From assembly GCA_021851875.1 (NCBI GenBank), contig JAJZQI010000001.1:188419-252418 (forward strand): DNA of 64,000 nucleotides, given 5' to 3'. The notes under the pieces are model-generated. The model was given only the letters and a program-made list of their open reading frames with translations, was not told the DNA's origin and searched no databases. Positions 55,933 through 64,000 of the stretch are shown in pieces; the first letter of the stretch is position 1, and each line of letters starts with the position of its first letter. Source of the DNA: Pseudomonadota bacterium (lineage in GTDB: Bacteria > Pseudomonadota > Gammaproteobacteria > Burkholderiales > JAJZQI01). A program made the position numbers and the translations under genes.

Positions 55933-58290
55933 ATGACTAAAAAAAGCCACAAGGCCGAAGATAATACTTCCTTACGTTTGCGTGATCGTGATCCCCATCT
56001 GGAGACTGAGCGCGAGAAATATGAGACTCCGCTACCGAGCCGCGAATTTATTCTGGAGGTATTGCGTGAGCAGGGAATGCCGGTGGTCCCCGATGCGCTG
56101 ATCGAACTCCTCGACATCACCGAGGAAGAGCGCGATCTGTTCCTGCGCCGTATCCGTGCGATGGAGCGCGACGGGCAGTTGATGCGCAACCGTAAGCACG
56201 CCCTTTGCGTGGTCGACAAGATCGATTTGATTCCGGGGAAGGTAGAGGGGCATGCAGACGGTTTCGGCTTTCTTGTGCCGGACGATGGCACGCCGGACTT
56301 GTTCCTCGGTCCGAAGGAAATGCACAAGGTGCTGCATGGAGACCGTGTGGTCGGGCGCGAATTGCGTTCCGAGCAGCGCAGTGGCCGCCGCGAGGCGACT
56401 ATTGTTGAGGTGTTGCAGCGCGCCAATCAGAAAGTGGTCGGCCGTTTATATAATGATCACGGCATCTGGTTTCTGGTGGCGGAAAATAAACGTATTAATC
56501 AGGATTTTCTCGTTCCGGCCGAACACGTCGGCGAAGCCAAGCCCGGCCAGGTGGTGGTGGCGGAAATCCTGCAGCAGCCGGACAAGCATGCCCAGCCGTT
56601 GGCGCGGGTGGACCATATCCTCGGTTCCTACGGCGATCCGGGTATGGAAATCGAGATTGCCCTGCGCAAGCATGATCTGCCGCATGAATTCAGTCCGACT
56701 ATCGAAGCGCTCAGCAAAAAATTCCCCAAGGGCGTGCTGAAAAAGGATTTCAAAGGCCGTGAGGATATCCGCAGTCTGCCGCTGGTGACGATTGACGGCG
56801 AAACCGCCCGCGATTTCGATGACGCCGTGTATTGCGCCCCGGAAGGTCGCGGCTGGCGTCTGCTGGTGGCGATTGCCGATGTGAGTCATTATGTCAAGCC
56901 GGGCGATCCGCTGGATGTGGAAGCGTTTGACCGCGGCAATTCGGTGTATTTCCCGCGGCGCGTGATTCCCATGCTGCCGGAAGTGTTGTCCAACGGCCTG
57001 TGTTCGCTCAACCCGCAGGTCGAGCGCCTGTGCATGGTGTGCGACATGAGCGTGACCAGCGCCGGCAATATCAAGCAATACCGTTTCTATCCGGCGGTGA
57101 TGTTCTCGCATGCGCGCCTGACTTATACCCAGGTGGCCGACTGGCTGGCCAATCCGGAATCCGCAGAGGCGCAGCAGCACGCGGAATTGCTCCCGCATCT
57201 GCAGCAGCTGTACAAGATGTTCAAGGTCTTGCTCAAGGCTCGTGAAAAGCGCGGCGCGATCGACTTCGAGACCACGGAAACGCGCATGGTGTTCAATGCG
57301 CAGGGCAAGATCGACTGTATCGTGCCGGTAGTGCGCAACGATGCGCACCGCCTGATTGAAGAGTGCATGCTGGCCGCCAACGTGTGTGCCTCGGACTTCC
57401 TCAAGAAACACAAGCAAACCACGCTGTATCGTATCCATGAAGGCCCGACGCCGGAAAAACTCAAGAACGTACGCGAGTTCCTCGGCGAATTCGGCATGCA
57501 GCTGGGGGGCGGGGATGAGCCCAATGCCAAGGATTACGCCGGCCTGCTCGGCAGCATCAAGGGGCGGCCGGATGCGCAGCTGCTGCAGACCGTGCTGCTG
57601 CGCTCGCTGCAGCAGGCGGTATACAGTCCGGACAACGTGGGCCATTTCGGTTTGGCCTACGAAACCTATACCCACTTCACCTCGCCGATCCGCCGCTATC
57701 CGGATTTGCTGATTCATCGCGGCATCAAGGCCGTGCTGCAGGGCGAGCATTACAGCCCGGGCGACTGGCATCAGCTGGGAGCGCACTGTTCCTCCACCGA
57801 GCGCCGCGCCGACGATGCCACGCGCGACGTGGAGGCCTGGCTGAAGTGCTATTTCATGCAGGACAAGGTGGGCGAAGTATTCGAGGGTACGATCAGCGCA
57901 GTCACCAGTTTCGGCATTTTCGTGGCGCTGGATAATATCTATGTCGAAGGGCTGGTGCACGTGTCCGAGCTGGGCAGCGACTATTTCCATTTCGAGCCGA
58001 CCAAGCATCAGATGCTGGGTGAACGCACCGGCAAGCGTTTCCGCCTGGGCGACCGCATGCGCATCAAGGTGGCGCGTGTGGATATGGATACCACCCGCAT
58101 GGACTTCATGCGCGTGCCGGACGAAGATGAGCAGCCCGCCGCGCCGGCAGCCCCCAAATCCAGAGGGCGCCAGCAGGTGGCCAAAGCCCAGCCGCAACGG
58201 CCGGAAGAGCAGAAAGCCGGTAAACCCAAGCGCAAGCGCAGCCGCAGCCGGGCGAAGAAAAAGGCTGCCGCAGTTGCACGCGGAGAGTAG
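55933..58290 (+). CDS. rnr: Ribonuclease R
   Basis: LPLVTIDGETARDFDDAVYCAPEGRGWRLLVAIADVSHYV; S1 domain GEVFEGTISAVTSFGIFVALDNIYVEGLVHVSEL; basic C-terminus. Confidence 0.98.
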   Translation: MTKKSHKAEDNTSLRLRDRDPHLETEREKYETPLPSREFILEVLREQGMPVVPDALIELLDITEEERDLFLRRIRAMERDGQLMRNRKHALCVVDKIDLIPGKVEGHADGFGFLVPDDGTPDLFLGPKEMHKVLHGDRVVGRELRSEQRSGRREATIVEVLQRANQKVVGRLYNDHGIWFLVAENKRINQDFLVPAEHVGEAKPGQVVVAEILQQPDKHAQPLARVDHILGSYGDPGMEIEIALRKHDLPHEFSPTIEALSKKFPKGVLKKDFKGREDIRSLPLVTIDGETARDFDDAVYCAPEGRGWRLLVAIADVSHYVKPGDPLDVEAFDRGNSVYFPRRVIPMLPEVLSNGLCSLNPQVERLCMVCDMSVTSAGNIKQYRFYPAVMFSHARLTYTQVADWLANPESAEAQQHAELLPHLQQLYKMFKVLLKAREKRGAIDFETTETRMVFNAQGKIDCIVPVVRNDAHRLIEECMLAANVCASDFLKKHKQTTLYRIHEGPTPEKLKNVREFLGEFGMQLGGGDEPNAKDYAGLLGSIKGRPDAQLLQTVLLRSLQQAVYSPDNVGHFGLAYETYTHFTSPIRRYPDLLIHRGIKAVLQGEHYSPGDWHQLGAHCSSTERRADDATRDVEAWLKCYFMQDKVGEVFEGTISAVTSFGIFVALDNIYVEGLVHVSELGSDYFHFEPTKHQMLGERTGKRFRLGDRMRIKVARVDMDTTRMDFMRVPDEDEQPAAPAAPKSRGRQQVAKAQPQRPEEQKAGKPKRKRSRSRAKKKAAAVARGE

Positions 58291-58292
58291 GC

Positions 58293-59036
58293 ATGGCTGC
58301 GCGGCAATTATTGCACGGCTTTCATGCCGTGACGGCGCGGCTCAAGCGTGCGCCGGACAGCATCCGTGAGCTGTACGTGGCGGAAAAGCGCAACGATGCG
58401 CGGGTCAAATCTTTTCTGCAATTGGCCAAGGCGCAGGGCGTGCGGGTTGTGGCAGTGAGCCAGGAGCGTTTGCAGGGGCTGGCCGGCAAAGCTCCCCATC
58501 AGGGGGTGGTGGCCGTAGTCGATGAGCTGCCCATGCCGCAGGATATCGACAGTGTGCTCGACGATCTGAAAGAGCCGCCTTTGCTGCTGGTGCTCGACGG
58601 CGTGACCGATCCGCACAATCTGGGGGCCTGTCTGCGCGTGGCGGATGCCTTTGGCGCACACGCCATCGTCGCGCCCAAGGATCACTCGGCGCCGCTGACC
58701 GAGGTGGCGGCCAAGGCGGCCAGCGGGGCGGCTGAAACCGTGCCGTATGTGCTGGTCACCAATCTGGCGCGCAGTCTGCGCGAGCTGCAGGACCGCAATG
58801 TCTGGCTCGTCGGTACGGCGGCCGATGCCGAAGACAGTCTGTGGGATATTAAGCTTGATGCCGGCATGGCTTGGGTGCTCGGCGCCGAAGGCAGCGGCAT
58901 GCGGCGCCTGACGCGCGAACATTGTGATGAGCTGGTGCGCATTCCCATGTTCGGCACAGTGGAAAGCCTCAACGTGTCTGTTTCCGCCGGGGTGTGCCTG
59001 GCAGAGTCGCGCAGACAGAGAAGTCTGCCAGCCTGA
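58293..59036 (+). CDS. rlmB: 23S rRNA (guanosine-2'-O-)-methyltransferase RlmB
   Basis: LLVLDGVTDPHNLGACLRVADAFGAHAIVAPKDHSAPLTEVAAKAASGAAETVPYVLVTNLARSL (SpoU motifs). Confidence 0.97.
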   Translation: MAARQLLHGFHAVTARLKRAPDSIRELYVAEKRNDARVKSFLQLAKAQGVRVVAVSQERLQGLAGKAPHQGVVAVVDELPMPQDIDSVLDDLKEPPLLLVLDGVTDPHNLGACLRVADAFGAHAIVAPKDHSAPLTEVAAKAASGAAETVPYVLVTNLARSLRELQDRNVWLVGTAADAEDSLWDIKLDAGMAWVLGAEGSGMRRLTREHCDELVRIPMFGTVESLNVSVSAGVCLAESRRQRSLPA

Positions 59037-59096
59037 GGGCGCGGACAGACTCAATGTTTTGACCGGCGGCAGGCCGGTTTACCTGGGGAGAGCGTG

Positions 59097-59477
59097 ATGT
59101 CCGACCTGAATGATCCGCGCGTGTTCTTCGCTGCCGAGCGAACCTTGCTGGCCTGGAACCGCACAGCGCTGACGCTGATGGCGTTCGGTTTTGTGATCGA
59201 GCGTTTCGGCCTGTTTGTCCACATGCTGATGCCGAACGGGCAGGCCAGTCACGCCATGCAGCGCGGCATGTCGTTCTGGATCGGACTGGCTTTCATTACC
59301 CTCGGCGCGTTTGCCTCGGCGGGGGCCATTATTCAGTATCACCGGGTGTTGCGGACGCTCAAGCCGGTGGAAATTCCCATCGGCTACAACACGCAGATGG
59401 CGGTACTGGTCAATCTGCTGGTTGCCGGCCTGGGCCTGGGATTGACCGCTTATCTGTTCGCCGGCGCCGCCTTATAG
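59097..59477 (+). CDS. DUF202 (YidH) family membrane protein
   Basis: DPRVFFAAERTLLAWNRTALTLMAFGFVIERFGLF is the DUF202 signature. Confidence 0.93.
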   Translation: MSDLNDPRVFFAAERTLLAWNRTALTLMAFGFVIERFGLFVHMLMPNGQASHAMQRGMSFWIGLAFITLGAFASAGAIIQYHRVLRTLKPVEIPIGYNTQMAVLVNLLVAGLGLGLTAYLFAGAAL

Positions 59478-60182
59478 CGGATTGAACGCCACGGCCAGGA
59501 AGGCGCCAAACGGGCTGTAAGACGGACAGACCCGTTCAAGGGCGCGACTGGCCAGATGGCCTGCCGGCCAATGGATGGCCGAGCGAAAAAGCGTTTCAGT
59601 CACGCCCAATTTTTGCAGCTGTTGTCTGATCTCGCCGGCGGTGTGCCAATGCGCGCCCGCATAGGCTCCCGTGCCGCCGTGGCGGCCTTTTTGCCAATAC
59701 AGCAGGCTGTGCCGGTTAAGCAGGCCCAGCACGATGCGCGAGCGGCTGACGCGGAGCATTTCTTGCAGGGCAGCAGCCTGGTCGGCGATAAAACACAGCG
59801 ATGTGACGGCCGTGAGGCAGTCGAATGATTTGTCGGCAAAGGGCAGGCGGGCGGCGTCGCCGATAAGATAACGGCTGTGCCGATCCTGTTGGCGTGCATA
59901 GGCAATCATGGCGGGGCTGGCGTCGATTCCGGTGACGTTCATCCCGCCGGCAGCAAGCTGCCGGCTGAAAAAGCCGGTGCCGCAGCCGACATCCAGCAGG
60001 CTTGCACCGGCCGGCGGCAGCAAAGACCGCAGCAACTGCAGCTCCGTTGTGCCGATCCAGCTGCCGCGCGAACTGTGGTACCAGGCTTCGTAGCGTTCGC
60101 TTATGCCCCGGCTGTCACTCCTTGGGTGACTGGCTGGCACGCCGGTGGGCATCGAAGCCGCCTTTCTGTTTCCACCTTTCAT
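59472..60182 (-). CDS. Class I SAM-dependent methyltransferase
   Basis: GASLLDVGCGTGFFSRQLAAGGMNVTGIDASPAMIAYAR...IGDAARLPFADKSFDCLTAVTSLCF. Confidence 0.9.
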   Translation of the reverse strand: MKGGNRKAASMPTGVPASHPRSDSRGISERYEAWYHSSRGSWIGTTELQLLRSLLPPAGASLLDVGCGTGFFSRQLAAGGMNVTGIDASPAMIAYARQQDRHSRYLIGDAARLPFADKSFDCLTAVTSLCFIADQAAALQEMLRVSRSRIVLGLLNRHSLLYWQKGRHGGTGAYAGAHWHTAGEIRQQLQKLGVTETLFRSAIHWPAGHLASRALERVCPSYSPFGAFLAVAFNPL

Positions 60183-60184
60183 GG

Positions 60185-61498
60185 TTATTCCGCAGGATTC
60201 AGACGCGGGTGGGTTTCTTCCCCCCAGAATTGCACAACGGCCCCCGAGATGAACATGGCAATGGCGACAAACCAGAAAGCGGCCTCCATATTGCCGCTGG
60301 CACGGGCAACCAGCCCCAGAGCGAGGGCGCCGATGCCGTATCCCAGGTCGCGCCAGAAGCGGTAAATGCCAATGGCCGTGCCACGCCAGTCGGGATGGGC
60401 GATGTCGCTGACTGCGGCGCTCAGGTTGGGGTAAAGCAGGGCCATGCCGAAGCCCGTCACAGCGGCGGAAACCGACCACCACAACACCTGCTCGCCCAGC
60501 AGCATCATGGCCACGCCTGCGCCGCACAGCCACATGCCCCAGACGATGGGTTTTTGCCGGCCGATATGGTCCGACAGCTTGCCGGTGAAGAACTGCGAGC
60601 CGCCCCAGACAAAACCGTAAATACCCACCACCCAGCCGATCTGGGCCAGGCCGAGGCCGTGCTGGTAAAGAAACAGCGGATAGAACACCCAGATCAGCGC
60701 ATCGACGAATTTTTCCACCAGTCCCGCCTGGCTGATGGCCGCCATGCGCCGGTCGCGCCAGGACATCAGGGCGAAGATTTCCCCGCTGCCCGGCCGAGCG
60801 GAAAGCGTGCGCGGATAACGCGGTTTGAGCGGGCTGCCTTTACCCGCGGCATGGCGCGCGCTTTCGGCCTTGGCCCAATGCAGCGTCTCCCTGACCAGCA
60901 GCAGGGTGGTTGCGATAGCCAGCCCGATCACGCTCAGGCCGAAAATCAGTAGGCCCTGGCGGGGTCCAAAATGCTGCGCCATATAGCCGGTGATGACGCC
61001 GGCTGCAGCCACTCCGACATAACCGGCAAACTCGTTGAGGCCGATGGTGAGACCACGCTGGTCCGGCCGGGTCATGTCGAGCTTGGAGGTTTGCGTCATC
61101 GACCAGGTGAAACCCTGATTGATGCCGAGCAGCACGGTGGCTGCGACAATCCAGTTCCAGCTGGGCGCGTAGAGGATCATGAAGGGAATGGGCAGGGCGA
61201 ACAGCCAGCCAAGCAGCAGGATTCTTTTGCGGCCCAGACGTTCGGAGAGTCGTCCGGCGACGAAATTGAGCGTGCCCTTGACGAAGCCGAAGGCCACCAC
61301 AAAGGTCATCAGCAGCATGAACGAGCCTTTGGGCACGCCGAATTCGTTCTCGGCCAGCGCCGGTATGACTGTGCGCATCATGCCGAGCGTCAGACCCACC
61401 AGGAAAACCTGCAGCAGCTGCTGCAGAAACTGGTCCAGATTGATGCGAATGCCGTGCTGGTAGTCACGGTACGTATCGCGGGAGGCGGTCGAAGTCAT
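60185..61498 (-). CDS. MFS transporter
   Basis: 12-TM-like hydrophobic pattern; NFVAGRLSERLGRKRILLLGW loop 2-3 motif and duplicate TGKLSDHIGRQKPIV. Confidence 0.92.
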   Translation of the reverse strand: MTSTASRDTYRDYQHGIRINLDQFLQQLLQVFLVGLTLGMMRTVIPALAENEFGVPKGSFMLLMTFVVAFGFVKGTLNFVAGRLSERLGRKRILLLGWLFALPIPFMILYAPSWNWIVAATVLLGINQGFTWSMTQTSKLDMTRPDQRGLTIGLNEFAGYVGVAAAGVITGYMAQHFGPRQGLLIFGLSVIGLAIATTLLLVRETLHWAKAESARHAAGKGSPLKPRYPRTLSARPGSGEIFALMSWRDRRMAAISQAGLVEKFVDALIWVFYPLFLYQHGLGLAQIGWVVGIYGFVWGGSQFFTGKLSDHIGRQKPIVWGMWLCGAGVAMMLLGEQVLWWSVSAAVTGFGMALLYPNLSAAVSDIAHPDWRGTAIGIYRFWRDLGYGIGALALGLVARASGNMEAAFWFVAIAMFISGAVVQFWGEETHPRLNPAE

Positions 61499-61509
61499 GC
61501 GGGTGTCCT

Positions 61510-62244
61510 TCAGGCGGCAATATTCGCGGCAACAATCTGGTCCATCTCGACCGGCCGGGGCAGAATGGTGCGGGTAAGGTGCTCAATAAACGCTTCGCGC
61601 TCGGCGATTTGCAGGCCGGCGTTGAAACGCTTTTCAAAACCAAGGGTGGATGACGGTTTGCCGGAAATGCCTGCGCCGCACGCGCTGCCCGCCTGGTGGC
61701 CGGGGAAAATTTCCAGTTCGTTCGGCAGTGTCAGGATTTTGCTCTGCAGGCTGTCGAACAGCATGCCGGCCATTTCCCTTTCGCGGCCGGCCAGATCGGG
61801 GCGGCCGAGGCTGCCGACAAACAGCGTGTCGCCGGTGAGGATGAACCAGGGTTCTTCGCCGCGCCGCTTGTCGGTCACCAACAGACACATGCTGTCCAGC
61901 GTATGCCCCGGGGTATGCAGGACTTTTACGATTACATTGCCGACTTCAAGCAGCTCGCCGTCGTGCAGCTTGTGATAGGGAAATTTGACGAAATGGGCGG
62001 CATTTTCATGCAGGCAATAAGGCGCGCCGACCATTTCGGCCAGTTTGCGGCCGCCGGTGTAATGGTCGGCATGCACATGCGTATCGATCACATGGGTAAT
62101 CTTGACCTGTGCCTTGGCGGCTTCGTCGATGAACCACTGCTCGTCGCCTGCGACCACGTCGACGGCAATGGATTTGCCCAGCGTGCCGCAACCGAAAAAA
62201 TAGGACAAGGAAGCTTCCTTGGTGGCGAGTTGTTTGAAGAACAT
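61510..62244 (-). CDS. MBL-fold hydrolase, persulfide dioxygenase/ETHE1-like
   Basis: MFFKQLATKEASLSYFFGCGTLGKSIAVDVVAGDEQWFIDEAAKAQVKITHVIDTHVHADHYTGGRKLAEMVGAPYCLHE; ILTGDTLFVGSLGRPDL. Confidence 0.88.
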   Translation of the reverse strand: MFFKQLATKEASLSYFFGCGTLGKSIAVDVVAGDEQWFIDEAAKAQVKITHVIDTHVHADHYTGGRKLAEMVGAPYCLHENAAHFVKFPYHKLHDGELLEVGNVIVKVLHTPGHTLDSMCLLVTDKRRGEEPWFILTGDTLFVGSLGRPDLAGREREMAGMLFDSLQSKILTLPNELEIFPGHQAGSACGAGISGKPSSTLGFEKRFNAGLQIAEREAFIEHLTRTILPRPVEMDQIVAANIAA

Positions 62245-62261
62245 GGAAAATCTCCTTTGGT

Positions 62262-62933
62262 TTAATCGCCGGGGTGCTCGACGGGGAGACCCCGCGCCCG
62301 CCATTCCGCCACGCCCAGCTCGATTCGCCGGGCGCGGCGGCCCTGCTGTTCCAGCAGGCTGACAGCTTCTTTTGCCATCAGGCAGAAGGGGCCGCGACAG
62401 TACGCCACAATGGGTTTGTCGGCGGGCAGTTCGGTCATGCGTTGATGCAGCTCGTTGACCGGAATGGAACGCGCATAGGGCAGGTGGGCGGTGGCGTATT
62501 CCGCTGCAGGGCGTACATCCAGTACGATGACGTCGCCGCGCCGCGCCTGCAGCAGCAGGTCTTCTGCGTTGACCGCCGCCAGTTCCTCGGGGTGCGCGAC
62601 CATCTTCTGCATGGCGCTTTGCAGCTCCAGCAGGTGTTCCTCCGCGGTCGTCCGCAATACCACCCACAGATCGGCGATCTGATTATCGGCCAGGCGATAG
62701 AAGACATGCTTGCCTTCGCGCCGGGTGGCCACCAGATGCGCCAGCTTGAGCTCTTTCAAATGTGCGCTGGCCAGCTTGAGCGAGATGCCGGTATCCGCCG
62801 CGAGCTGCTCGACGTGTTTTTCTCCCTGGCACAGTACCTCGATCAGCTCCAGCCGCTTGGGGCTGGAGACGGCCTTGCCGATTCTGGCCACCTGCTCATA
62901 CAGCAGATCTTTGATTTGACGCGATGCGCTCAT
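62262..62933 (-). CDS. ArsR-family HTH regulator fused to rhodanese domain
   Basis: N-terminal wHTH (SSPKRLELIEVLCQGEKHVEQLAADTGISLKLASAHLKELKLAHLVATRREGKHVFYRL), C-terminal rhodanese (VIVLDVRPAAEYATAHLPYARSIP...IVAYCRGPFCLMA). Confidence 0.93.
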   Translation of the reverse strand: MSASRQIKDLLYEQVARIGKAVSSPKRLELIEVLCQGEKHVEQLAADTGISLKLASAHLKELKLAHLVATRREGKHVFYRLADNQIADLWVVLRTTAEEHLLELQSAMQKMVAHPEELAAVNAEDLLLQARRGDVIVLDVRPAAEYATAHLPYARSIPVNELHQRMTELPADKPIVAYCRGPFCLMAKEAVSLLEQQGRRARRIELGVAEWRARGLPVEHPGD

Positions 62934-62947
62934 GATACTTAAAACAA

Positions 62948-62963
62948 TCTAATAAACGTTAGA
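62948..62963. promoter_or_regulatory. Candidate ArsR-type operator (TCTAA-N6-TTAGA) upstream of the ArsR-rhodanese gene
   Basis: Inverted repeat TCTAATAAACGTTAGA in an AT-rich stretch 15 bp upstream of the minus-strand start. Confidence 0.45.
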
Positions 62964-63086
62964 ATAATTGAATGATAGAAAGTGATTTTGCCTGTGTCAA
63001 GTAATGGTCGGCGCACGGCTTGCAGAGCATCTTGCCTGTCGGTCAGAATGTGCAGCTCGGCATGCGGCGCGACGTGAAGGAGGAGA

Positions 63087-64000
63087 ATGCATTTATTGAT
63101 TGCGCTGTCTGCGCACGGTTTCGGGCATTATGCCCAGGTTGCTCCCGTGGTAAATCATCTGCTTAAGCGGATGCCCCGTCTGCAATTGACATTCAGGACG
63201 ACCTTGCCGGCCGGTGTGATCGCAGCACGCATCCAACACCCTTTTGCCGTGCAGGCGGTGGCGGATGATTTCGGCATGCTCATGCACAATGCGATCGATG
63301 TCGACGTGGCTGCCAGCCTTGAGCGTTATAGGCTATTTCATGACGACTGGCCGCGTTTGCTCGAATCCGCCACCACGGCGCTGAAGACGGCCAAGCCGGA
63401 TCTGGTGCTGGCCGACGCCCCCTACCTGACCCTGTCCGCGGCAGAGCGTGCAGGTATTCCGGCTGTGGCGCTGTGTTCGCTCAACTGGGCCGATGTGCTG
63501 GACTGGTATGCCGACACGCTGACGCGAACAAACATCATCCCGCGTATCTGCGAATCCTACGCTTCGGCGCAATGCTTCATGCAGGCGACGCCGAGCATGG
63601 CCATGCCGCTACTGCAGGCGGCTGGAGTCGGGCTGCGTCCCGTTGGCGCCCTGGGCAGCCCCGGCGCGGCGCAGCCTGAAATCCTGCGAAAGCGCCTGGG
63701 GCTGGCTGACACAGTGGCGCTGGTGCTGGTCGGCATGGGCGGGATGCCGTTCAGCGTGTCGATGCGGGACTGGCCGAAAGAGGCGGGCGGAAGAAGCGTG
63801 CATTATCTGCTGGCAGCCGGCTGGGAGTCGCCGGGTGCGCATGCGTCTTGCCTGGGCGATTTGCCGTTTGACTATTCCGATATCATGGCTTCGGTTGATC
63901 TCATCATCACCAAACCGGGTTACGGCATGTTCGTCGAAGCGGTTGCAGCCGGGGTGCCGCTTATTTATGTGGCGCGGGACGACTGGCCCGACACTATCTA
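63087..64000 (+). CDS. Glycosyltransferase family 28/GT-B-like protein (partial, runs off window end)
   Basis: MHLLIALSAHGFGHYAQVAPVVNHLLKRMPRLQLTFRTTLPAGVI...VALVLVGMGGMPFSVS...ADLIITKPGYGMFVEAVAAGVPLIYV-type GT-B end (observed SVDLIITKPGYGMFVEAVAAGVPLIYVARDDWPDTI); RBS AGGAGA. Confidence 0.75.
   Translation, partial: MHLLIALSAHGFGHYAQVAPVVNHLLKRMPRLQLTFRTTLPAGVIAARIQHPFAVQAVADDFGMLMHNAIDVDVAASLERYRLFHDDWPRLLESATTALKTAKPDLVLADAPYLTLSAAERAGIPAVALCSLNWADVLDWYADTLTRTNIIPRICESYASAQCFMQATPSMAMPLLQAAGVGLRPVGALGSPGAAQPEILRKRLGLADTVALVLVGMGGMPFSVSMRDWPKEAGGRSVHYLLAAGWESPGAHASCLGDLPFDYSDIMASVDLIITKPGYGMFVEAVAAGVPLIYVARDDWPDTI

Noticed and set aside
56446-58197. 583-aa minus-strand ORF inside rnr
   Set aside because: Antisense shadow of RNase R.
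59062-59078. Hairpin ACCGGC-GGCAG-GCCGGT between rlmB and DUF202
   Set aside because: Short 6-bp stem with no U-run; recorded but not supported as a terminator.
60002-60952. 316-aa plus-strand ORF opposite the MFS and methyltransferase genes
   Set aside because: No motifs; minus-strand genes are clear and start/stop coupled.

Overview
The window is a chromosomal segment that looks betaproteobacterial, judged from gene order and protein character only; no database search was run. The right half is mostly conserved housekeeping: accA-tilS, ndk-rlmN-pilF-rodZ-ispG-hisS-yfgM-bamB-der, hfq-hflX-hflK-hflC-DUF2065-hisZ-purA, tRNA-Leu(CAG), rnr-rlmB. The left half is more individual. It has a histidine kinase with two response regulators, yjbQ, lolCD, a pyruvyltransferase-family gene, and a compact nine-gene glycosylation operon (about 8.1-21.3 kb) directly upstream of fliC-flaG-fliD-fliS-fliT. 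The operon encodes two TPR + GT9-like proteins at its ends, a CDP-hexose branch (rfbF, rfbG, epimerase, sugar C-methyltransferase, reductase), an acyltransferase and a 1639-aa multi-module glycosyltransferase. It lies just downstream of an OGT-like pseudogene that carries a near-consensus sigma-54 promoter. fliC has a near-perfect sigma-28 promoter and an 11-bp perfect stem in its 5'UTR. My best candidate for an undescribed system is this flagellin-glycosylation island, predicted to use a CDP-linked, possibly C-methylated 6-deoxyhexose. Other notable items are a Ser/Thr kinase-HDOD-GAF fusion, an ArsR-rhodanese/persulfide-dioxygenase/MFS/methyltransferase operon, a siroheme synthase with a vestigial SUMT domain, a terminator-like hairpin inside the DUF2065 gene, and a 20-bp palindrome at the hfq promoter.
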